A DNA stretch of 64,000 nt. Source: JAZKBN01 sp040388605. Its GTDB lineage: Bacteria > Bacteroidota > Bacteroidia > Cytophagales > Flexibacteraceae. Position 1 is the stretch's first letter. Every line of letters begins with the position of its first letter. The notes beneath the pieces were generated by a model, which saw nothing but the letters and a program-made list of their open reading frames with translations, was not told the origin of the DNA and did no database searches. The stretch spans positions 124,001 to 188,000 of the forward strand of contig JAZKBN010000005.1 in the NCBI GenBank assembly GCA_040388605.1. Reading direction: 5' to 3'. Below, piece after piece: positions 8,940-16,632 of this stretch. The position numbers and the translations under genes are program-made.

Positions 8940-9923
8940 TTATTCATCGCAGGCCTGCTCTGCTTCCGCTTTTCTTATCTTCCATGCTGCTTCTTCAGCC
9001 TCCAGTTTTTTTCTTTCGGCAGTACTGAATTTGAAATTCAAAAATGGTTTCAGGTCCGGCTGCCCGGCATCAACCCAGCAGGTAAACCATAAATCGCCTA
9101 CGGCTTTTACTGCTTCAGTAAACCTGCGCTCATGCATGCCGTTAAGCGCATAATACCATTCCGACGCGTATGTAAAGGTGTAAACCTTTTTGCCTGCGCC
9201 ACCCCCGGCCATGCTCCATGCGTACATATTTCTTTCAGGGAATCCCAGGCGCAGCCTGTAATCTGAAAGTAAAACCGAATCGGCAAATACATGGGTCCTA
9301 AGCGCTGTTTCCATAAAGTACTTTTGTGGGTATTCAATGTAATTGGCCTTGCCGGGTAAAATGGTCCAGGTATAATAAAAGGCATGCGGAATTTGTGTTT
9401 CCCAAAGCGCATGAATGCCGTTTTGGTAGGTCTTTTGCCCGTTATGGTTACTAGTGGTATGCAAGGGCACGTAAATGTCTGAGAGATAATGACCGGCTTC
9501 GGCGCTCAGTTTCAGGATGCGTTCCGGCTGACGCTCTGCGAAGGCTTTTGTTAATGCAACTTTTAACATACCCAGGTGCCAGGGTGCGGTTCCGTGCCTG
9601 AGCAGGCTGTCTTCCCCGCATCTTGCTATGGCGCTGTCGAGGAACAGGGGCAGGGTATTAACATTCGGGCCGTAGCCGTCAACATCAAAATAATGGCGGG
9701 GGCCTTCTTTCTTGTTTATGCCCCTGCGCCTGTCGGGGTTAACTGCCATGGCAGAAAGGTACGCCCGGTTCTGCTTATAGAAACCAATCATTTCCGGTGG
9801 CAGGGTAAAAACGGCGAGGCTGTTTATCTGCCTGTGCGCCTCGAAACCCCAGGCCATGATTTTACCTGTAGCGCCAATGCAGGCAACAGCATATATAATT
9901 AAAACCAATTTAAAGTTCGGCAT
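8940..9923 (-). CDS. Secreted zinc phospholipase C / S1-P1 nuclease-like protein
   Basis: 327 residues with a signal peptide of about 24 residues. Cleavage after Ala24 would expose Trp25 (A/WGFEAHRQIN). This matters because in the zinc-dependent phospholipase C and S1/P1 nuclease fold the N-terminal Trp itself binds zinc. The other expected ligands appear in order: His30, PRHYFDVD, AGHYLSDIYVPLHTT, NHNGQ and HALWE. The trinuclear zinc site therefore looks complete. Whether it cleaves phospholipid or nucleic acid cannot be told from sequence. The last 40 residues are charged and rich in Ala, Glu and Lys. No neighbour suggests a pathway. Confidence 0.82.
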   Translation of the reverse strand: MPNFKLVLIIYAVACIGATGKIMAWGFEAHRQINSLAVFTLPPEMIGFYKQNRAYLSAMAVNPDRRRGINKKEGPRHYFDVDGYGPNVNTLPLFLDSAIARCGEDSLLRHGTAPWHLGMLKVALTKAFAERQPERILKLSAEAGHYLSDIYVPLHTTSNHNGQKTYQNGIHALWETQIPHAFYYTWTILPGKANYIEYPQKYFMETALRTHVFADSVLLSDYRLRLGFPERNMYAWSMAGGGAGKKVYTFTYASEWYYALNGMHERRFTEAVKAVGDLWFTCWVDAGQPDLKPFLNFKFSTAERKKLEAEEAAWKIRKAEAEQACDE

Positions 9924-10086
9924 GGCAGAATGCTTTATAAGCCCTGAAATAAATTCTTAATTCCTGAATATAGGTTGTTTTCTGATTGGTTTCCATGGCG
10001 GCTTTACCTTTACTTTGCGCAATAAAAACACCGGAAAGCGGTATTTAAACAAAACTAATCCCACCGCTTTATTTATTAAACCTGTT

Positions 10087-10794
10087 ATGGAGAAATTGGC
10101 AGTAATTACCGGGGCCAGCCGGGGAATTGGAAAAGCAATAGCCCTGAAATTGGCACAGAATAATTTTTGTTTGGCTATGTCGGCACAAAACCCGGCCCGC
10201 CTTGCCGGCTTGCGCGACAGGCTCAAAGATGAGTTCCCCAACCAGGAGTTCCATATTTTTCCTGCAGATTTAAGTAAAAAAAACGAAGTTCTCGCCTTTG
10301 CCGATTCCGTAATTGAAACCGGGGTTCCGGTAGATATTCTTGTAAACAACTGCGGCATATATATTCCGGGCCAGGTACACAGTGAACCTGACGGCCGCCT
10401 GGAGCAATTGATTGAAACCAACCTGTACAGCGCCTACCACCTGACAAGGGCCCTTAGCCCCGGCATGAAAAAGCATAAAGGGGGGCATGTTTTCAATATT
10501 TGCAGCACTGCCAGCCTTACCCCCTTCCCTGACGGCGGCTCTTACGCCATTTCCAAATTTGCCATGTATGGCTTCAGCAAGGCACTGCGCGAAGAGTTTA
10601 AGCAGTTTGGTATAAGGGTTACAAGCGTACTGCCCGGCCCTGTATATACCGACAGCTGGGAAGGCGCGAACCTGCCCGAATCACGCTTTATGAAACCTGC
10701 AGATGTGGCAGAAGCTCTATGGGCAGCATTTTCAGTATCGGGCCAAACGGTATTGGAGGAAATTATTCTGCGTCCGCAGCTGGGTGATATTTAA
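10087..10794 (+). CDS. Short-chain dehydrogenase/reductase (SDR)
   Basis: 235 residues from the ATG at 10087; a TTG in the same frame at 10015 exists but the family start matches MEKLAVITGAS. Classical SDR motifs are present: TGASRGIG for the dinucleotide, DILVNNCGIY (the NNAG motif with Cys for Ala), ICSTAS with the catalytic Ser, and SYAISK with the catalytic Tyr and Lys. The reaction is an NAD(P)(H)-dependent oxidation or reduction of an unknown alcohol/ketone; the sequence looks closest to the 3-oxoacyl or sepiapterin reductase-like classes. The gene stands alone and is convergent with the MORN gene. Confidence 0.9.
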   Translation: MEKLAVITGASRGIGKAIALKLAQNNFCLAMSAQNPARLAGLRDRLKDEFPNQEFHIFPADLSKKNEVLAFADSVIETGVPVDILVNNCGIYIPGQVHSEPDGRLEQLIETNLYSAYHLTRALSPGMKKHKGGHVFNICSTASLTPFPDGGSYAISKFAMYGFSKALREEFKQFGIRVTSVLPGPVYTDSWEGANLPESRFMKPADVAEALWAAFSVSGQTVLEEIILRPQLGDI

Positions 10795-10845
10795 CTGCGA
10801 TTAAAAAAGTAAAATCCCATCCTCCTGTCCATCCTTCCGATTTAA

Positions 10846-10870
10846 CTGACCGACATAAACAGTCGGTTAG
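10846..10870. terminator. Weak terminator hairpin between convergent SDR and MORN genes
   Basis: CTGACCGAC at 10846-10854 pairs with GTCGGTTAG at 10862-10870 (one G-U pair, 7-nt loop). There is no long T tract on either side, so this is a modest call. Confidence 0.4.
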
Positions 10871-10875
10871 CTAAA

Positions 10876-12135
10876 TTAAAAGAACATACCAACAGTAAAG
10901 CCCAATCTGATAGGGAAAGTAAATTTACTGCGGTTCAGCTCATTAAATGCAACCTGCTTTCCGGGGAAGTTCGTTTTACGAATTCCCGCGCCCAGGCCGG
11001 TAAAAAGATCGGCGGTAAAGGCAGTGTTGCCTTTACCGCTCAGTTCTTTATAGAAGCGCATACCCAGTAAAAAGCTGAGCTCATATTTTTTCTCAAGGCC
11101 TGTATAGGGCAGGGTAACCTGCGGCAATAAAGGGTCCTGCACAAGGGTATTGTAAAATACTTCGGTGTACCTTATTTCCTGGCCGTAATATAAAGAGCCG
11201 GCCCTGTCGTTTTCAGGAAAGCATAATTTTTGCCGCAGGCTTATATTAAAGCCTTCGTATAATGTGGTGTTAGGGTCGGGATTTTCATGATTGGCAAATA
11301 CCGGGCTCCTGAAAAAGGTATAGGTAAATTCATAAGCCAGCCTTTCCCTGATGCGGTATTCAACAGAAAAAGGCACCCCCTGCTTACCTAAGCCGAAGGG
11401 TAAGGGTATTGCCCCCAATGGGTTGAACGATAAAATAATGCCGTGCTGCTCATTTACCTGCCTGCTGTAAAAGCGATTGCCTTTTTTTGTAAGCTTCAGC
11501 ACAGCGGGGTTATATGGCTTATCCACTTTATTGTGCGAGGTGTCCTGCAATTCAGTAACCCCGGCGTTAGGCGCTTCACCATCGCTGTAAAACCTGAGTA
11601 TGGCTGCCCTTGTGCCGTCTTCACGGTACATATTCCAGGCTCCTGTTTTTTTTCCGTTTATAAGCTTACCCTGCATTCTTAATTGCCCGCTTTGGTAATA
11701 GCCGGTGTAATTACCCACGCCGTTGTTGTATTCGCAGGTTCCTTCTATGGTGCCGTCGTCGTAGTAATACATCCATTCGCCGGCATGTTCGCCGTCCTGC
11801 ATCTGGCCGGTGAGCTTTAGCTTGCCGTTTTCATAATATTCTTTGTAAATACCGTTCCCGCCTGAATAGCTGCCTTCACCAAGGAATTTACCGCTTTCGT
11901 ACCAAAGCTTCCAATCGCCTTCTTTTTTGCCGTCTTTCAAAACCCCTTCTGAGCTTACCTGCCCGTTCTCGTAATAGTATTTCCAGTTCCCCGAAGTTTT
12001 GCCCATGTCGTAATCTCCCTCGCTCTCTGTTTTACCGCTTGGGTAAAAGTATTGCCAGGGGCCGTCTTTAATGCCGTTTTTCTCGCGGCCTTTGGCTTTC
12101 AGGCTGCCGTTTTCAGTAAAATATTGCCAAATTTG
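10876..12135 (-). CDS. MORN-repeat protein, C-terminal part with a beta-barrel-like domain
   Basis: C-terminal fragment whose N-terminal part lies across the assembly gap at 12154-12163. The first half is an array of MORN/YwqK-type repeats of about 22-24 residues (W-x-Y-Y-x-x-x-G-x-x-x-x-x-G-x-x-x-x-G-x, for example GNWKYYYENGQ and GEWMYYYDDGT). After about 150 residues of repeats the sequence changes to alternating aromatic/polar strands (FSVEYRIRERLAYEFTYTF) and ends RLGFTVGMFF. A terminal Phe after alternating hydrophobic residues is the outer-membrane beta-barrel signature. An in-frame TAA at 12136-12138 sits just upstream of the first repeat, QIWQYFTENG; it may be an assembly-edge error. 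The likely role is a surface protein; no enzyme motif is seen. Confidence 0.7.
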   Translation of the reverse strand, partial: QIWQYFTENGSLKAKGREKNGIKDGPWQYFYPSGKTESEGDYDMGKTSGNWKYYYENGQVSSEGVLKDGKKEGDWKLWYESGKFLGEGSYSGGNGIYKEYYENGKLKLTGQMQDGEHAGEWMYYYDDGTIEGTCEYNNGVGNYTGYYQSGQLRMQGKLINGKKTGAWNMYREDGTRAAILRFYSDGEAPNAGVTELQDTSHNKVDKPYNPAVLKLTKKGNRFYSRQVNEQHGIILSFNPLGAIPLPFGLGKQGVPFSVEYRIRERLAYEFTYTFFRSPVFANHENPDPNTTLYEGFNISLRQKLCFPENDRAGSLYYGQEIRYTEVFYNTLVQDPLLPQVTLPYTGLEKKYELSFLLGMRFYKELSGKGNTAFTADLFTGLGAGIRKTNFPGKQVAFNELNRSKFTFPIRLGFTVGMFF

Positions 12136-12153
12136 TTACAGTAATTGTGTTGT

Positions 12154-12163
12154 NNNNNNNNNN
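12154..12163. other. Assembly gap (10 N) inside a MORN-repeat gene
   Basis: The gap lies within the repeat array of the MORN gene. The 18 bases left of it (12136-12153) do not read as a MORN repeat and contain an in-frame stop on the minus strand, while the right side (12164 onward) does. Contig-end sequence may be wrong. Confidence 0.99.
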
Positions 12164-12780
12164 TGCCCGTTTACAACCAAGCCCCTGCTGGCGGGCGCCC
12201 CGTTGTTATGCAGCTCGGTATATATTCCCCTGCCCATTTTGTAATCGGCGCGGGCTTTCAGGCTTCCGTCGGGCTTATAGTATTTCCATGCCCCGTGCAG
12301 CTTACCGTTTTGGTAATAGCCTTCATGGGTCAGCTTTCCGCCTTCCCCGTAAAATTTCCAATGGCCTTCCTTTATATCGCCGTTCAGTGTGCCTTCGCGG
12401 TTAATGTGGCCGTTTTCATTGTAAAATTTCCAATGCCCCCTGCTGCCGTGTGCATCAAGCGGACCTGCTGATTTAAGCTTCCCGTTCTCGTAGTAATTTT
12501 CCCAAATACCGCTGGGTTTCCCTTTCTCGTAATGTCCCTTGGTTTTTTTTACCCCGTTAGGGTACCATAAGTCAAAAACGCCGTGCATTACCCCGGGCTT
12601 GGCTTTTAAGACTTCATAGCTCTGCTTTGGCTTCTTTTTTACTTCATCATACCATTCATTCACACGCATTAAAATGGGTTGGTTTCCGGGTTCAGAAGCA
12701 CTGCTTTGCCCGTATGCCTTGCCAAGCGGCAGGCAAAGTGCATAGAGTAAGCAAAAAAACACGGACAAGACTTTCAGCAT
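12164..12780 (-). CDS. MORN-repeat protein, N-terminal part with signal peptide
   Basis: N-terminal fragment, about 205 residues before the gap. The ATG at 12780 opens a signal peptide with a hydrophobic core (VLSVFFCLLYALCLPLG) and probable cleavage near AYGQ. From about residue 60 there are six or more MORN-like repeats (GVFDLWYPNGVKKTKGHYEK, GIWENYYENGKLKSAG and so on). Families of this kind are listed as toxin-antitoxin YwqK-type antitoxins by similarity to Bacillus YwqK, but a secreted multi-repeat version is unlikely to act as a cytoplasmic antitoxin. With the 10876-12135 fragment the full protein would be about 630 residues. Divergent from lpxK with an 83-bp spacer. Confidence 0.75.
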
Positions 12781-12814
12781 TGCCTTTTCATTGGTGCTGC
12801 AACCACTATTTCAT

Positions 12815-12822
12815 TAAGTTTG
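12815..12822 (+). promoter_or_regulatory. Candidate promoter for lpxK
   Basis: TAAGTTTG fits TAnnTTTG, with TTG at 12791-12793 (21-nt spacer). The predicted transcript would start near 12828, just upstream of the ATG at 12864, which supports that start over longer readings of the frame. Confidence 0.5.
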
Positions 12823-12863
12823 GCCCGGCGAACCATGCATTGTCGGCCTGGCTTACCGGTAAA

Positions 12864-13997
12864 ATGCCCGCAGACCTTTACGGAAAATTAAAATGGATTG
12901 CCGCACCCTTTGCATTATTATATGCTGCCGGGGCCGCGGCCAGGAATTACATGTTCGACAGGGGACTGAAACGAGGTACCGAATTTACGTTGCCGGTTAT
13001 CTGTATTGGTAACCTTAGCGTTGGCGGAACAGGTAAAACCCCCCATACCGAATACCTCATTCGCCTATTAAGCAGGCATTTTGGTGATTTAAATAAGCCG
13101 GCAGTACTCAGCCGCGGATATGGCAGGAGCACAAAAGGCTATATTCAGGCCAGCCCGGGCGCAACGGCAAAAACCATTGGCGATGAGCCAATGCAATTTT
13201 ACGCAAAGTTCGGCAATAATACAGTTATTGCTGTAAGTGAGGACCGTGCATTTGCTGTTCCCCATATTATTTCTGACAACGAGACTGTAAATGCAATTAT
13301 TCTTGACGATGCTTTCCAGCATCGGTATGTGAAGCCGGGGCTAAATATCCTGCTTACAGATTACAGTAAACCATTTTATCACGACTTTGTTTTGCCAATG
13401 GGTCGCCTCCGTGAAAGTCGCTCAGGCGCTAAGCGCGCAAATATAATTGTGGTTACCAAATGCCCGGCAAACCTTTCGGCTGAAAGGCAAAAGGAAATTG
13501 AAAAAAACGTAAAAGCTTACGCCGGGCAAAATAAAACTGTATTTTTCAGCGGTCTCCGATACAGGAAGCCTGCTGAAAATATTGAGGCAGAGACCTTGTC
13601 GCGGGCAAATACAAGTTCAGTCGGTAATGCTGATTCAATTTCAAATTCAGAAAAAAGCAACCTGAAAGTAATTTTGTTTGCAGGCCTTGCCAACCCTGCA
13701 TTGCTTCATGAATACGTTGCTTCAAATTTTAAATTGGCAGGCAGTACCTTTTTTAATGATCATCATTTTTATACCGTTAATGAAATCAATGATTTAGCAG
13801 TACAGGCAAAGTCCGCAGGGGCCGTGTTGCTCACAACTGAAAAAGATATTGTAAAGCTGCAGGGACATGAAATGGCGAAGGCCTTAACCGGTGTTAAACT
13901 CTTAGCCCTCCCCATTGAAATATATTTTCTTAGCCAATCTGAACTTTTCGACAGGCTGATACTTGATTTTGTTGAATCGTTTTCGCCCAAAAACTAA
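12864..13997 (+). CDS. lpxK: Tetraacyldisaccharide 4'-kinase (lipid A pathway)
   Basis: Inner-membrane kinase that phosphorylates the 4' position of the lipid A disaccharide. The 377-residue reading from ATG 12864 starts with a hydrophobic anchor (WIAAPFALLYAAGAAARNY) and has the P-loop in VICIGNLSVGGTGKTPHTEYL. Downstream are SRGYGR, GDEPMQFY, ILDDAFQHRYV and LPMGRLRE, the standard LpxK landmarks. The frame stays open upstream to 12627, but that part overlaps the divergent MORN gene, has no family match and lies upstream of the promoter core, so it is not used. An insertion rich in Ser/Asn near residues 250-265 separates the two lobes. Other lipid A genes are not adjacent. Confidence 0.94.
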   Translation: MPADLYGKLKWIAAPFALLYAAGAAARNYMFDRGLKRGTEFTLPVICIGNLSVGGTGKTPHTEYLIRLLSRHFGDLNKPAVLSRGYGRSTKGYIQASPGATAKTIGDEPMQFYAKFGNNTVIAVSEDRAFAVPHIISDNETVNAIILDDAFQHRYVKPGLNILLTDYSKPFYHDFVLPMGRLRESRSGAKRANIIVVTKCPANLSAERQKEIEKNVKAYAGQNKTVFFSGLRYRKPAENIEAETLSRANTSSVGNADSISNSEKSNLKVILFAGLANPALLHEYVASNFKLAGSTFFNDHHFYTVNEINDLAVQAKSAGAVLLTTEKDIVKLQGHEMAKALTGVKLLALPIEIYFLSQSELFDRLILDFVESFSPKN

Positions 13998-14145
13998 TGG
14001 CATATATCCTGCGAAGGTTAAATCCTGATGAATTAATTTATTAATTATTTTTTACCATTTATTTATTCTTAATTGCAATATGTACTTTGTGATTTTGCTT
14101 GTCGGTGCTTTATATATTCAGTTTATACATTCTTAATCTTACTCT

Positions 14146-14520
14146 ATGAAAATCAATTACATACTAATTATTTTAGTGCTGTGTACCTGCCTTTTTACTG
14201 CATGCGGCAGTATTTTCGGAGATAAAAAAAAGCTTATTGGCAACTATAGGGTAACGGGCGCAAACGTACCAACATCCGGAATTAACACAAGGGCTGCTTT
14301 CTGCCGCATTTCAGATTGTGATGATAAAGCCGGTACTGATCTTTATTTCTCCTACAACCTCTATATATGCACAAAAGATATAACGCATAGCTTTGGCAGC
14401 AGCTATAGCTTCCAATCGCCTGGAGATGCCGAAATTGCAGGGAAAATAGAATCTATTGACGATACCCACATACGTATTACTAAAGGCGAAATGGTTATAA
14501 CACTTGAAAAAACGGAATAA
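14146..14520 (+). CDS. Small hypothetical lipoprotein, 124 residues
   Basis: Not recognised. It has a lipoprotein signal peptide with lipobox F-T-A-C and Cys20. The mature part (about 105 residues) contains three further Cys residues (in AAFCRISDCDD and LYICTKD) that could form a disulfide, and beta-rich stretches such as DTHIRITKGEMVITLEK at the end. The size and style are like the small lipocalin-like or glycine-rich surface lipoproteins of Bacteroidota. A 148-bp AT-rich leader precedes it. No clear operon partner; the porin gene starts 125 bp downstream with its own promoter core. Confidence 0.7.
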   Translation: MKINYILIILVLCTCLFTACGSIFGDKKKLIGNYRVTGANVPTSGINTRAAFCRISDCDDKAGTDLYFSYNLYICTKDITHSFGSSYSFQSPGDAEIAGKIESIDDTHIRITKGEMVITLEKTE

Positions 14521-14632
14521 CTAGGCGGGTACTATACCTTATGCCGGGTTAAGCGGCTAAATTTTAATGGGTAAACAGGGCATGCGCCTTTTTTGAATTT
14601 CAGTAACACAAAGAAAACCGAGCTATAATACC

Positions 14633-14640
14633 TAATTTTG
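14633..14640 (+). promoter_or_regulatory. Candidate -7 promoter element immediately before the porin start
   Basis: TAATTTTG is a perfect TAnnTTTG, ending 4 nt before the GTG at 14645. In Bacteroidota the transcript starts a few nt after this motif, which would put the start at or next to the GTG: a possible leaderless mRNA. Confidence 0.4.
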
Positions 14641-14644
14641 CTGC

Positions 14645-16603
14645 GTGAAGGCAATTTACCGTTCGCTGCTGCCGCTGCTGTTTTTCTTTATTGTCGCCCT
14701 GCTTTTGCCTGGCGCTGTTGCCGCGCAAAATGTGGTAGACGACAGCACAAAGGTGCTTTACGGCCCCAAAACCAGCCGTTACCGCAACGAAGCCGATATT
14801 TTCAGGAACATAGATACACTTTACAGCCCGGATACCACCGCCGAAAATTTCCATAATTTCGACGACCTCGTTTTTCGCGGCAATAATATGTACCAGGATT
14901 TGGGCGTGCTCGGATCGGCATCCAAGCCCTTGTTTTTCTCGCTGCCTACCCAAATCGGGGTTCGTTACGGCATTACTGCCTTCGATTTATTGGCATTCAA
15001 TAACAAGGATGTACGTTACTTCAACACCCGTTCGCCTTACAGCTTTATAAATTATAACCTTGCCGGCAAGAAACGCAGCGATTTGGAAGGCGGCTTTTTC
15101 CGGAACGTATTGCCTAACTGGAACGTTGGCTTAGATTTCAAAAAAATAAGCGCCCAAAAAACTATTGGGGTTACAGAGACCGATGATCCGGCTTCTGACC
15201 ACGTGAGCATTGCGTTTGAAACCAATTATATAAGTAACAACGGCCGCTTTATAGCCCTTGCCAATTATAAGTACATGAACCACGATGCCTATGAAACCGG
15301 CGGCATCAGCCCATTGGATACCGACTATAAAGAGCGCACAAACAGCAATGGCGTAAAGTACCTGGCTCTTCAAAAAGACAGCCTTTTCCGTTTCGAAGAT
15401 GAACCTGTAAAGCTTTCAAAGGGAACCAAGGGTAAAGATTTGCGTAACAATGTGCACCTGTACATGCAGTATGCGCTTGATACCCTGCGTCGCAATACAC
15501 AGGTTTTCTACTCCTTTGACCGCGAAATGCAGATTAACCGTTTTAACGATAACGCCATAAAAGAATCGGCTTTGTATAACGACACCGCGGTTTTTAAATT
15601 CCTGCCTATACTGAACAGCACCTATATTAACCACGAGGTGAAGTACCGGAATATAGAGCACCGCATGGGCCTGAAAGGTGATTACCGCCACTTCCGTTAC
15701 GCCCTTTGGGTTCGACGCCGGGATTTTGATTATACCGGCCGTTTTACTGCTTACCACGGCATCAAGGCCGAAAATTACCTGGGCGCTTCAATTAACCTGG
15801 CAGTAAACAAAAAAATATACCTTGAAAACGAGGGCGAAATTATTCCGGGTCGTGATTTTCAGCTGAAATCTGAAATGCATGCGGGTAATTTTATTGCCGG
15901 GGTGCAAACCATGAAATATGCGCCTACTATGTTCCAGCAAGATCTTACCACCAATTTCCAAAGCTGGCGCAACGATTTCCATTTCACCTTTGCCACCCGC
16001 GCTTACGGAAATATACATTTCGGGAACGACAGGTTCAGGCTCAGGCTGGGCGGAGAGTACAGCACCATTAACGGGTATATTTTCATGAACTCGAACAGCC
16101 TGCCCCAACAGGCCGACGCCCCTATACAGGTAGCAACCGGGCATACCGATGTTATCTTTAGAATAGGCAGCTTTAAATTCGACAACTCGGTAAATTTTGC
16201 CGGCACCACCGGGCCGAACGTAATACGGATGCCCCGCATTTTTGCCACCCTGAAATGGTACTACAGCAAAACCTTTTCTAACAACGCCATACGCCTGCAT
16301 ACCGGCCTGAACGTGCGTTGGAAAGATTCTTACTTTGCCGATAATTATAACCCGACCATACAGTCTTTCTACATACAGAATACTGATATGAGCCGCGATA
16401 TTAAAGACCAGAACCAGTTTATTATTCAGCCTTATTTTATAATAGACCCCTTTGTGGACCTAGGTATCAGCGATGTGGTTATCTATTTAAAGGTGATGAA
16501 TGCCACCCAGGGCCTGGGCGGCGACGGGTACTTTACAACCCCGTTTTATAACGGTCAACAACGTACTTTCTCGTTGGGTTTAATCTGGCATTTCTATGAT
16601 TAA
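14645..16603 (+). CDS. Putative outer-membrane porin
   Basis: 652 residues from a GTG start. The first 28 residues are a clear signal peptide (LLPLLFFFIVALLLPGAVAAQ). The mature protein is a long run of alternating strands rich in aromatic residues, Asn and Asp (GVRYGITAFDLLAFNNKDVRYF, WKDSYFADNYNP) and ends SLGLIWHFYD, close to the usual barrel end signal. This matches the large putative porin family found across Bacteroidota, whose substrate is mostly unknown. It lies 29 bp upstream of rsmH, so the two are probably co-transcribed, an unusual place for a porin, where mraZ would usually be. The start is supported only by the signal peptide; see the promoter at 14633. Confidence 0.82.
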   Translation: MKAIYRSLLPLLFFFIVALLLPGAVAAQNVVDDSTKVLYGPKTSRYRNEADIFRNIDTLYSPDTTAENFHNFDDLVFRGNNMYQDLGVLGSASKPLFFSLPTQIGVRYGITAFDLLAFNNKDVRYFNTRSPYSFINYNLAGKKRSDLEGGFFRNVLPNWNVGLDFKKISAQKTIGVTETDDPASDHVSIAFETNYISNNGRFIALANYKYMNHDAYETGGISPLDTDYKERTNSNGVKYLALQKDSLFRFEDEPVKLSKGTKGKDLRNNVHLYMQYALDTLRRNTQVFYSFDREMQINRFNDNAIKESALYNDTAVFKFLPILNSTYINHEVKYRNIEHRMGLKGDYRHFRYALWVRRRDFDYTGRFTAYHGIKAENYLGASINLAVNKKIYLENEGEIIPGRDFQLKSEMHAGNFIAGVQTMKYAPTMFQQDLTTNFQSWRNDFHFTFATRAYGNIHFGNDRFRLRLGGEYSTINGYIFMNSNSLPQQADAPIQVATGHTDVIFRIGSFKFDNSVNFAGTTGPNVIRMPRIFATLKWYYSKTFSNNAIRLHTGLNVRWKDSYFADNYNPTIQSFYIQNTDMSRDIKDQNQFIIQPYFIIDPFVDLGISDVVIYLKVMNATQGLGGDGYFTTPFYNGQQRTFSLGLIWHFYD

Positions 16604-16632
16604 TCGGCTATTGCCATAAGCCGACCCAAGCA

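Noticed and set aside
10876..12780. YwqK-type antitoxin and hence a toxin-antitoxin pair
   Set aside because: The protein is secreted, repeat-rich and has a barrel-like end; no toxin gene is adjacent.
12627..12863. Longer lpxK reading from 12627
   Set aside because: It overlaps the divergent MORN gene start and lies upstream of a promoter core at 12815.
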